Part shown: piece by piece, positions 54,289-64,000 of the stretch
Position numbering within the stretch: the stretch's first letter is position 1
Layout: each line of letters opens with the position of its first letter
NCBI GenBank assembly: GCA_916613615.1
Contig: OU744724.1
Coordinates: 58,480,898-58,544,897 of the forward strand
Reading direction: 5' to 3'
DNA: 64,000 bases
Source of the DNA: Steromphala cineraria
Lineage: Eukaryota > Mollusca > Gastropoda > Trochida > Trochidae
Notes under the pieces: model-generated
Told to the model about the DNA's origin: nothing
The model's database searches: none
What the model saw: only the letters and a program-made list of their open reading frames with translations
Program-made: the position numbers and the translations under genes

Positions 54289-54786
54289 TTAAAGAGACAC
54301 AGAGTATGTTGATGGGATCACATATGTGAAATTTTGAAATCGATGTTATTATAACGGGAACCACTAACTGTTACTGAAAATAACAAGTTTAAGGTCAATC
54401 AGTACATTAGAGCGAAAATACGGCCATTCAAAGTCGGGATTTTGATCGAAAACCGGACAATGTGGCTCGAGTGGCGCGCGCAAACTCGCCAAATGTAATT
54501 TTGAAACCTTGTCATAAGCTGACAGGAAGGTATATTCGATTCGAGAGTGTTTATTAGGTATTGTCACTAATAGGTAGATTAATTGGATGCATAATTTCAA
54601 ATATTAAACGTATTTGAGATGTTTTCTTGATTTTCCCATAAAATCAAGCATTTTAGAGGTATTGTTTATATATGGATATATTTGCAAGTCCAGTGATGAG
54701 ATATGAACTTCAATCAGCATATTAGATATTTTGTAGCTTATCAAAACCAAATAAAACTTTAAGAAAGATACTCTGTGTCACTTTAA
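54289..54786. mobile_element. MITE family C, copy 2, joined to family B at TTAA
   Basis: It begins TTAAAGAGACACAGAGTAT and ends ATACTCTGTGTCACTTTAA, an inverted repeat with one mismatch over 19 bp. The interior from 54356 matches 2267-2700. Its first TTAA is also the last TTAA of the split family B element. Confidence 0.85.
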
Positions 54787-56565
54787 GACTGATTATGGAA
54801 AACATTTCTCATAACAGCAAAAGCATTTGTTGGAGTGTCTCACAAGTAGTTAGACTGTTTAAGCTCAGGACATTTTCTAGAATTTTGTAAAAATTTTGAA
54901 ATGAATGAATATATTTAGAATTAGGCATTAATGTAACTTAAGGTAAGTCTGAAATAACGACATTTCAATACCCAAGTATTATTCTTTCGCATGTTGTTTC
55001 AAAATGTCAGAAAGTTAATTTTTAATGCATGCATAAGGTCATAATTTTGAAATTCTGTGTGATTCAGACTGTATCCCCTCGAAAAAATGTCAATGTTTTT
55101 AGAATTTGTTACATTGAATGAATATCTCAAGCAAGATTAGGAAAAGATTGTAGACAGACCAAAAATTCTATTAAAGTTTAGAAAGATTTTGTTGATGAAC
55201 CATTTTATATTTTAGAACTAGAAAGAGGTGTAATGTATAAAAAGTGCACACACTTAAATATATGAAAGTTGTACGAGCAAGAAGCACTTAGCATCGTTAT
55301 GATCAGTGATGTGGAAAGTGTCGCATTGCACTTGCACGCTTCAGTTCTTCTGATACCTCTAGCGAGTTTAATGATGCATGAATTGATGTAAACGTACGAT
55401 TATGTAAACATATAAGAGTTGACAAACTTCAAATCAAGTACCCCAGCCACCCAAACAACCAAAGTGAGGAATGTTCAAATTGTTTTTCCTTTCATTGATT
55501 GAGCAGGCTGAAAAGTGCAAAAGGATTTTATTTCATTTGAATTAGCCAACTTTTACTGGGAAAGTGTCAAGAGGCTTTAAGGTTAGAAAAAAAAAATCAA
55601 ATTTGATGCTAGAATGTTGTTTAACCTTGTTATAATGTATCTGTTTTAATAATTTATATCAAGAAATTGAAATAATTTGTTTAAAACAAGTCAGATTACA
55701 ATGAGAGAATCTAACAAAATGATATTTTCTGAGTTATTTCCAATATAAATGCTCCTTCTTAGGTTTATCATTTGTAATTTCATCATTTTGTATTGCAAAA
55801 TTTACCAAAGGAATAATCTAGATTAGGTTAAAAGCTCTTAAAGATGAAACAATCATTGTGTCAGACATACAGTATATACTGAGCTATCTACACTCTTCTA
55901 CATTCTGTATAGGCTTACTTTAGCTTCTAGCAATTATCAGATTATAGAAGGGGGATAGAATAGATTATATGAGGAAATTTATGAGGAGTCGATATAATTT
56001 CTTCCCAAGTGAAATGATAGCATAATAGTTTTCGAAAGACAAGGTATACAATATATATACTATGTATGTATGCTATATACCGGTATGCATATATAAATAC
56101 ATTTCCAGCATGACATATTCTTTCTTTAGCTTAAAATGCAATGTAACACATGTTTCAAAATCTATATTTCGGAAAGTTTCAGCCTACTGATATAAGTTTA
56201 TGAAAAAGTGTATTTTCTTCAGAGGGAAAACATTTCTCAACGTGATAATCAATAGATATAGAATAAGGTGTCATATATCAAAATTAACTGCATGTGGCCA
56301 TTTTTATGTGAACACCTTTTATCATTTGAGGTAGGGAATGGCAAGTTAATGTCGCAATAATGGTTGAATACAAGACAAAACAGGCATCAATTAGTAAAAG
56401 GAAATTAAAAACTTATCTATAGCAGTCTATAGCATGAATAACTAGGATCTATGTAAAATGAATTCGTGATCTCTGCTTTTGTACATATACAGGGCCTTAT
56501 TTATTTCAACAGAAAAACAGAATTTATCATATTTTGTTATTTGGGGATAAAAAGTTGTGATGTTA
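54787..56565. other. Non-coding sequence, no gene seen
   Basis: AT-rich. Near 56300 the complement of the AAAGGTGTTCACATAAAAATGG word appears. No exon or RNA gene was supported. Confidence 0.4.
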
Positions 56566-58256
56566 TAAAAGCCAAACAATGTCATTTAAAACCACTGAGT
56601 GAAAATAATGATACAGAGAAGAGAAGAAAATCTATCTCATCATTCTATCTTTTTCTGTCTTCTCCGTTGAATATAAATCACTGAGTGCATGGCACTATAA
56701 AGTGAAATAATGATACAGAGAACAGAAGACAGTCTTTCTCATCACTCTATCTTTTGCTATCTTCTCCGTTGAATATAAATTACTGAATGGCTCTTTAAAG
56801 TGAAAATAATGGTAAAGAGAACAGAACACAGTCTATCTCATCATTCTATCTTTTGCTGTCTTCTCCGTTGAATATAAATTACTGAATGGCTCTTTAAAGT
56901 GAAAATAATGGTAAAGAGTACTGAACACAGTCTATCTCATCATTCTATCTTTTGCTGTCTTCTCCGTTGAATATAAATTACTGAATGGCTCTTTAAAGTG
57001 AAAATAATGGTAAAGAGTACTGAACACAGTCTATCTCATCATTCTATCTTTTGCTGTCTTCTCCGTTGAATATAAATTACTGAATGGGTCTTTAACGTGA
57101 AAATAATGGTAAAGAGTACTGAACACAGTCTATCTCATCATTCTATCTTTTTCTGTCTTCTCCGTTGAATATAAATCACTGAGTGCATGGCTCTTTAAAG
57201 TGAAATAATGATACAGAGAACAGAAGACAGTCTATCTCATCACTCTATCTTTTGCTGTCTTCTCCGTTGAATATAAATTACTGAATGGCTCTTTAAAGTG
57301 AAAATAATGATAAAGAGGACTGAACACAGTCTATCTCATCACTCTATCTTTTGCTGTCTTCTCCGTTGAATATAAATTACTGAATGGCTCTTTAAAGTGA
57401 AAATAATGATAAAGAGGACAGAACACAGTCTATCTCATCACTCTATCTTTTGCTGTCTTCTCCGTTGAATATAAATTACTGAATGGCTCTTTATAGTGAA
57501 AATAATGGTAAAGAGGACTGAACACAGTCTATCTCATCACTCTATCTTTTGCTGTCTTCTCCGTTGAATATAAATCACTGAATGGCTCTTTAAAGTGAAA
57601 ATAATGGTAAAGAGGACTGAACACAGTCTATCTCATCACTCTATCTTTTGCTGTCTTCTCCGTTGAATATAAATTACTGAATGGCTCTTTAAAGTGAAAA
57701 TAATGGTAAAGAGGACTGAACACAGTCTATCTCATCACTCTATCTTTTGCTGTCTTCTCCGTTGAATATAAATTACTGAATGGCTCTTTAAAGTGAAAAT
57801 AATGATAAAGAGGACAGAACACAGTCTATCTCATCACTCTATCTTTTGCTGTCTTCTCCGTTGAATATAAATCACTGAATGGCTCTTTAAAGTGAAAATA
57901 ATGGTAAAGAGGACTGAACACAGTCTATCTCATCACTCTATCTTTTGCTGTCTTCTCCGTTGAATATAAATTACTGAATGGCTCTTTAGAGTGAAAATAA
58001 TGGTAAAGAGGACTGAACACAGTCTATCTCATCACTCTATCTTTTGCTGTCTTCTCCGTTGAATATAAATTACTGAATGGCTCCTTAAAGTGAAAATAAT
58101 GGTAAAGAGGACTGAACACAGTCTATCTCATCACTCTATCTTTTGCTGTCTTCTCCGTTGAATATAAATTACTGAATGGCTCCTTAAAGTGAAAATAATG
58201 GTAAAGAGGACTGAACACAGTCTATCTCATCACTCTATCTTTTGCTGTCTTCTCCA
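56566..58256. repeat. 99-bp satellite-like array, 17 copies
   Basis: TCTCCGTTGAATATAAAT recurs from 56661 to 58152 at spacings of 99 bp, with two 102-bp units near the start and at 57261. The last, diverged copy is at 58251. Each unit holds CTATCTCATCACTCTATC and a GGCTCTTTAAAGTGAAAATAATGG segment. Copies are very similar, with unit subtypes (GAGTACTGAA, GAGGACTGAA, GAGGACAGAA) in blocks, as expected from unequal exchange. Although 99 is divisible by three, units contain stops and are not coding. Confidence 0.92.
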
Positions 58257-60460
58257 CTGATATGAACGCTACTAAGAGATAGTGAGAGACTTGCTTGACA
58301 AAAGTTAAATTACATGAGTGTCTAAAACTGTAAGAAACAGGATGGTGTTTAGAGTTCTATTAAAGATATCTTGATATGAGCAGTGGTTTTATTTGAAAAC
58401 ATCAACACACAGAAACGTTTATAGTTAAATATGTTTGGTGATACTATCTTGTTCCTTAAGTTGTTTTGCCTCTCAGTGCAATCTGTGCATGATAATGCAG
58501 TTCAGTGCATGTACCGTATTGCCTCATATAGAGACTGAGTTTCTAATATAAGCCAGGTTTGAATTGATGCAAGAACCATGACAGTTTAAAAAAACTGTGT
58601 CTTGAATAGACGCTTACTGATAAGATAACTAATGGATTTTTTTTCCATAATAAAATCAAAATTGATCTTTTTCCTACAGAAAAAGTTCATCACAAAGATC
58701 ATAAACTTTCTTGAATACCCTTCCTATTTCATTTCCAATTACCCTCATTTATCAAAATTTATTCAAAAGTGTGCTGCAAAACAATATAAAGTTGGGTTTG
58801 GTCTGTCTATTTACATGATAAATTGATTTTGTTTAAGAAAATAAAAATTGTTGTTTATTTTTTTTTATTATGAATTTGTGGAGCAAAGAGAAGATTCCTT
58901 TAAAGAGAGGGTAATGATTGCAATGTCATACAAGTATAACTTTTGTTAAGTTTCTCTGGATTTTGATAAGAAGTATTCCTTAGACTAGAGGGTAATGATC
59001 ACATATGTCGTATCAGTATAACTTTTGTTTAGTTTCTCTGGATTACGATAAGAAGTTTTCCTTAGACTAGAGGGTAATGATCACATATGTCATATCAGTA
59101 TATCTTTAGTTTCTCTTGATTTGGATAAGAAGTATTCTTAAATAGAGTGTAAAGATCTCAGACATCAGTTGTATCGGGGGAGTAGTCAACAAGACAGCGT
59201 TGGTCAGATCAGCAGGTGAACAGATCATGCCACACCTGGCCTCGTCATCAGACCATAGATACCACACATCTCTCTGGACCACGGTATATAAAAAAGCATC
59301 AACGCTGATAACAGTTCCGGAAAAGTAGACAAAACTCTTAAGTGTTTGTGTAAGGTGGCATCACAATCTATAGCATCTGACTTGATGGTCCGTGCTGATT
59401 GAGACTCACCTGTGCAGGTGTTTTCCAGAAGGCAGAAGGCTTGTATAAGGTCGTTCTTACTGTTCCTGGCTTTTTCGTTCTTGTGCTTTTTTTACCCTCC
59501 CAGGAACTATTGGATATTATTTCTCATAAAATTGGTGACTAGATATTTTAAAATGAGATCCTTCTTTTAAAAATTCATTAAAAAAAATTCTTCTTTTTTT
59601 TTATTGTTTTAGGCTATCTACACTATTTCTTGGTTTGTCATTTTGGCTTTATTCACTGTTCCAGGAACTATTTGGCAATGTTGCTCAACTATTGTTGACC
59701 AGATATTTTGAAGCGAGATCTTTCTTTGTGTGGTAAGAATGTCTCAGGTTGGTTTAGAAAGTCATTGGGTGGTTTAGAAAGTTGCAGCTGTGTTTAGAAT
59801 GAGATTGGTGAAGAAACTCTGAGATTGATTTAGAAAATCCAACAGTGGTTCAGAATGTCCTACTATTACATCAATAAATTCTTATGAAATTGAAACTTCT
59901 ATCAGTCATTTCACAATACATAAATTGTTCATGACTTCCGCCATTTTCCTCAGATAAATATCAATATTGCTACATTTCACTGCTAATGGTTCCAAGTTCA
60001 TTCACCCCATAACAGATACTGCACTGCACTGAGATGTGTGATAACTTTAGATAAAACTCTTCTCTGCTGTGAACAGGAAAGCTTTTTAAAATCATGCAGC
60101 ATTTTCAATTATATTTTATCATAAATTTTGTCTTAAAATACACATAGGCGAGGTTACCATGCTTGTTTTAGCTTGTACAGACAGTTATATTTAGATGGAG
60201 GATGTTGAAGGCATTATTTAAGCCTGGAGTTACATGGGGTTGAGTGTTTTTTTATGACAACATTACAAACATACAGCAACTTTTGCAATTATCATAAATA
60301 ATGTCTTTATGTAAAGACATTTAGGTTGTAAGTTCAGATTGGAAGTATATTTTGAGATGAAATTTAACACTTGGATGCATATAAGAAGTCTTGAGTTTTA
60401 GTATTGGTATAACTATAATACATAATAACATAATATATTGTTTTACTAAACTGTTCTTTA
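58257..60460. other. Non-coding sequence with a three-copy 83-bp repeat
   Basis: GAGGGTAATGATCACATATGTC.TATCAGTATA-type units of about 83 bp lie at 58907-58988, 58989-59071 and 59072-59150. The rest shows no supported gene. Confidence 0.5.
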
Positions 60461-60576
60461 GGTTAGGGTTAGGTTTTGTTTTAGGGTTAGTGTTAGGGTA
60501 CGTGTTAGGGTAAGGGACTTACTTAGGGTTTGTGTTATGGTAAGGGTTAGGGTTAGTTTTAGGGTAAGGATTTGGG
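60461..60576. repeat. Degenerate TTAGGG-rich tract (interstitial telomere-like)
   Basis: GGTTAGGGTTAGG at 60461 and GGGTTAGGGTTAG at about 60543 flank further single TTAGGG words in a variable GTG/TAA context. TTAGGG is the animal telomere unit; here it is scattered and impure. Confidence 0.6.
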
Positions 60577-61029
60577 TGGCGAACCAATTCTATAGTTGCT
60601 CCTTAGTATTTAATCTTTATACCAGATAAAGAGTTAATTCTTGCTAAAAGGCCTGCATGTAGCAAAATATTAGAAATGATATTGTTTATTGTAAAAGTTA
60701 CATTATATATATGTTTAGATCCTGAACGCATTATGAGCCTGAAGTTACATTGGGATAGTGTGATGTTATGATGATATTATGTCACAGCTGCGTAGGCCTC
60801 GGATATGCCCGATCCTTCAAATAACAGTGGGTCAGAGAGAGGGAGGGAAAGGTTAGAGGAATGAAAATAAGGAAATGGGGGGTGATTCACCTGCTGGTAG
60901 GTTATTGACACAATTGGAATGAAATCCACATCTTGTAGGCTGTGTTGATACAGAAGAATAGGAATCTTTCCTGAAACATACATGAAATTGAGCACCTTAA
61001 TGCATACCAGAGCATGCCATGGAACAAAA
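60577..61029. other. Non-coding sequence
   Basis: No gene seen. It leads into the duplicated segment that begins near 61030. Confidence 0.4.
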
Positions 61030-61051
61030 TGATTGTTGAAATTTTATGTAA

Positions 61052-61577
61052 AGGCCTCCTCACACCAACACAGCGCACATGCAGCGAGCCCCCAGCAAAA
61101 AGATTTCGCATGTTGATTTATGATTGATAAACCACATCAACGCAGCGCGCAGACAGCGCGCCAGCACTAAAATTTCTGAATCGCAAAAAAAGTGATTTTT
61201 GCTGCGTGGCGCTTTGACGCGTTGGGGAATCCCCTACTTCTGACTTATAATATTCTCCATATTCTTGTCTCTGCTGCAGAATAGTATGCACCCAAGAAGT
61301 TCTTTTCAGTCGGCGTTGTTGTTTACGTCTCCAGTAGACGTACATCAGCATCAATGTTTTCTTTTCCAGATCCATTTCGTATTGATCAGTCGGGACCGAA
61401 TATATTAACTCTGGTCACTCATCCATACGCGAGAACGATTATAATTTTAAAACAAGATCTCATTGGTCACTTGTTCCTTATATTATTTCGCTGCATTGAC
61501 GCTCTGCGCTAGTCTGGGGTGAAAAACGAGTGCTGCTCGCTGTGCTGCTGGCGCGGTGTGTTGGTGTGGGGAGGCCT
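61052..61577. mobile_element. Harbinger-like non-autonomous element
   Basis: The ends AGGCCTCCTCACACCAACAC and GTGTTGGTGTGGGGAGGCCT are inverted repeats. The uninterrupted copy of the flanking duplication reads TGTAAGAA, so the insertion duplicated TAA (right copy now TTA). A three-base TWA target fits PIF/Harbinger. The length is 526 bp. Confidence 0.75.
61118..61375 (-). pseudogene. Possible Harbinger transposase N-terminal fragment
   Basis: 85 codons from an ATG at 61375. A segment KRTSWVHTILQQRQEYGEYY resembles the R..WVHP....R...GE(F/Y) entry of Harbinger nuclease proteins. The catalytic domain is absent, so this would be a leftover from an internal deletion. The similarity is judged by eye only. 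Confidence 0.45.
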
Positions 61578-61870
61578 TTAGAAGGGATAGCTAGATATTC
61601 CAGTCTTTTTGTGGATATCCGTGGATAGCGACTTTTATCCCTTCTTCAATTTTATCCCAAACTTTGGTTTGGTTCCGTCTATGTAATCTTTAGTGGATCC
61701 CCATGTTGTTATCCCCATTGTTGAAATTTTATGTAAGAAAGGATAACTAGATATTCCAGTCTTTTTGTGGATATCCATTGATAGCGACTTTTATCCCTTC
61801 TTCAATTTTATCCCAAACTTTGGTTGATTCTGTCTGTGTGTCCTTTAGTGGATCCCCATGTTGTTTTCCC

Positions 61871-62598
61871 CACCAAGCTCTCTCTCAAAACATTTCGCTA
61901 GTGCTGCCTGAAAATTGAATTTTTTTCAAATTAATTATCAATTAAATGTCAAAAGTTTTTTGCTCACATTGATTGTTCTTATGAAACAATACAATCAGAA
62001 TCAAGAATTATAAACAGATATTTGAAACTAAAGAAATAAATATTTCTATAGTTGATATTACTGATATTCTTTTATGTTGACACATATTTTTTCAATCTAT
62101 GACCATTTAGATTTTGTATGCAAAAATTACCTGAATTTTTTAGGATGAAGATAATGTATTTTTTTACTTTTTATCCCACTTGTATGTAATTCAGTGGTTC
62201 AAAGTCATCTACCTGTCCATCTGTATCAGTCTTTCTGTCTGTCTGTAATCATTTCTTTTCCTGAGCAGAACTCAAAAGCTTTTCATTACGTCCATTTAGA
62301 ATTTTGGATGGGAATATTTCGTACCTTCTTCGGTATTGGTGATTTAAAAATATTTTGTTATGTTTAATTTGTTTATTTGTACAGAGAAATATTTTTTCTA
62401 CTAGAGCACAACTAAAAAAAGAATCATTATCTCTTATCTAAACTTAGCATGTGTATAACCCACCTACTGCCGTGCGCCTTTGGATGTTATCAGGTATTGA
62501 AATGGGCCTTTTTTTAAAATTGAAAAATCTCTTCAATGTTAAGGATTTGGACTGTATGAAATGTTTGATTAGTTCTATTGTTATGCAGAACATGTATC
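61871..62598. other. Non-coding sequence, no gene seen
   Basis: AT-rich, with no supported feature. Confidence 0.4.
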
Positions 62599-62958
62599 TT
62601 AAAGGGGCAGTAGCACGTTTTTAGGGGGAATATAAGTTGATGTCAGGAAAATGAAAATTAATGCTTCCAATTGAAAGAAAATGTATTTCAACGAAATGGA
62701 GTAGTAATAATTCTAATATATAACGTAAAGTTTAGCCATGCGATTCCCTTTTCTTACACAAAATGAATTAAAGGTGTTTACACAAAATGGCCGCCAATAG
62801 ATTTTATGTTAATCGCCATACTTTGTCCTTTGAATATAGATGATTGGTTTGTGTAATGAGATTTTTGACACTGTCAAAATAATTCATTTAGCATTAACTT
62901 ACAATTTTCAGTGAAAAATATGAAATTATCAAAAAACGTACCACTGCTGCCCCTTTAA
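62599..62958. mobile_element. MITE family A, copy 3 (inverted relative to copy 1)
   Basis: It begins TTAAAGGGGCAGTAGCACG and ends GTACCACTGCTGCCCCTTTAA. Read on the - strand, the interior follows copy 1 closely (GTAAGTTAATGCTAAATGAA, TTTTGACAGTGTCAAAAATC). It is full length and non-coding. Confidence 0.8.
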
Positions 62959-63692
62959 CTGCATTAATCAGTTCTAAAAGGAATTTTGTAAGGGGTGATT
63001 ATAAGACCTAAAATATACTTATACTTATATAACAATTTATAAAGATCATCTTCTGAGTAAGTATTAGTATGTAATTATCAGAGACTTACCAGAGAGATAA
63101 ATGTACTGTGCAGAAAAGAAAATTTACCATTCAGAGCTAAAGACGAATTTCAGTACATTTTACGGCTGCTTCAGCTACCATGAGATTTCTGCTATCACTG
63201 TCTAGATCGCTGTTAGGATTTAAAATTCTATTCCACTAAATGAACACATTTCGCTTATAATAGAAGGAGGTGATTTGAACTCATTGACTGGAATGTGACA
63301 GTCCTTTGATGTGATTTTAATTTTTTGTCAACCATACCTGGATCTGGTTGAAACGCAATCTGTCTGACAGAACTTAGCTGACAGGTGTCAAGTTACACTT
63401 TTCATTCTCTCATTCATTTTTATTGGGCATTTTCGCAAAGGGATGTGTTCCTTCTAGCATGCCACCAGTTTCTATGCATAGGAGGTGGATATAGCCTATG
63501 TTCACCTCAATGGAATATTTGAGTTCCTTAATAAGTGGACATAGAACCTGAAGAGTTTGAGATGTTTAACCCAGTCAAGTTGTTAATGTGTAATAGGATA
63601 TTTCATTGTGATTGAACAATGTGTTCAGCTGCATCGCCTTGTACATGTCAACCTCAACTACAATGATAATGAGGATATGTCACTATATCCCC
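62959..63692. other. Non-coding sequence, no gene seen
   Basis: No supported feature. Confidence 0.4.
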
Positions 63693-63929
63693 AGTAAACC
63701 TAGCCTCAATATTATCCGTTTTACTCCTATACTGCATAGTCTAGAAAGGCCTAGTAGAGGGTCGCGTTAGCCTACATATCGAAATGACCAAGCCACAATA
63801 TAGTCTGCCTTCGCACGTATAGTGTTGGAGGGTCATAGGTCGCAGAAAGGTCGCCAAAGCAACCCTCTACTAGGCCTTGCTTAGTCTCAGTATAGGAGTG
63901 AAACGGATAATATTGAGGCTAGGTTTACT
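63693..63929. mobile_element. Foldback element with ~75-bp arms
   Basis: AGTAAACCTAGCCTCAATAT at the left pairs with ATATTGAGGCTAGGTTTACT at the right. The pairing continues through the ATCCGTTT.ACTCCTATACTG and GGCCTAGTAGAGGGT words. The centre is about 90 bp. It is non-coding. Confidence 0.8.
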
Positions 63930-64000
63930 TAGACTGCTATATCCAGACAGAAGTACCAGCTCAAAGCGCTACCTATATCATTACCTGCAAGTTCCTTATT

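Larger units (their letters stand above)
47109..54292. mobile_element. MITE family B, copy 2, split by a 6.75-kb insertion
   Basis: The left part 47109-47478 and right part 54232-54292 together match 6716-7130. The left begins TTTAAAGGCACCACTCGACCG and the right ends CTCGAATGGTCCCTTTAA. The break falls in TGTAAA..GGAAAGTCC, which is continuous in the intact copy at about 7068-7085. Confidence 0.8.
61030..61870. repeat. Tandem duplication, one copy carrying a transposon
   Basis: ATTGTTGAAATTTTATGTAA (61033 and 61719) and a GGATA.CTAGATATTCCAG...GTGGATCCCCATGTTGTT block occur twice. The left copy is split by the element at 61052-61577; the right copy is uninterrupted. Confidence 0.8.

Overview
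The window looks like AT-rich nuclear DNA of a metazoan, most likely a marine mollusc (bivalve-like). The reasons are spliced multi-exon structure with GT-AG introns, LDL-receptor class A (LDLa) exons, a papilin-type cysteine cassette, many short TTAA-flanked MITEs, and tandem repeats with no bacterial-style gene packing. The species call is an inference.

Region 1 (1-17976) holds no gene that I can support. It carries a 151-bp-unit repeat with inverted ends (919-1428), TTAA-flanked MITEs (2244, 5802, 6716, 11788, 15438), a seven-copy 25-bp minisatellite (8104), two diffuse repeat fields (9535-10905 and 15900-17060) and a perfect-looking foldback (14470-14615).

Region 2 (17977-31215) is the only host protein gene I can support, on the + strand. 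It has sixteen LDLa exons, each one complete six-cysteine module in a phase 1-1 exon of 126-141 bp, followed by a 195-bp phase 1-1 exon with two papilin-like CC...GPN..GC cassettes. Both ends of the gene lie outside what I can recognise. Several exon+intron units are almost or fully identical, so the array is still expanding by tandem duplication. One intron carries a 40-bp minisatellite split by a hAT-like element with a clean 8-bp target duplication.

Region 3 (31350-46091) is a full-length 14.7-kb LTR retroelement of the Ty3/Gypsy class on the - strand, inside the intron after the papilin-like exon. Its 702-bp LTRs look identical and are flanked by a 4-bp duplication (TTTG). In element order it has a 5' LTR with a TATA/Inr promoter, a leader with a candidate splice donor, gag, pol in the same frame behind one TGA codon in a TGACTA context, an F-type envelope-like gene, and a further ORF with a RING-like zinc motif and a Pro/Ser/Tyr-rich tail. 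Pol ends in a divergent chromodomain-like segment. The reading frames look open, so this is a young, possibly active, envelope-bearing element with an unusual extra gene.

Region 4 (46092-64000) has no recognisable host exon. The main structure is a nest: a MITE (47109-54292) split by a 6.75-kb element with degenerate inverted ends (47479-54231), with another MITE inserted at its TTAA edge (54289-54786). Inside the large insert are a 24-bp array, three 0.72-0.76-kb tandem units and five copies of an inverted CCAAT decamer, beside exon-like segments on the - strand. Further on are a 17-copy 99-bp satellite (56566-58256), a degenerate TTAGGG tract, a Harbinger-like element whose empty site is preserved in a neighbouring duplication (61052-61577), a third copy of the first MITE family and a final foldback.
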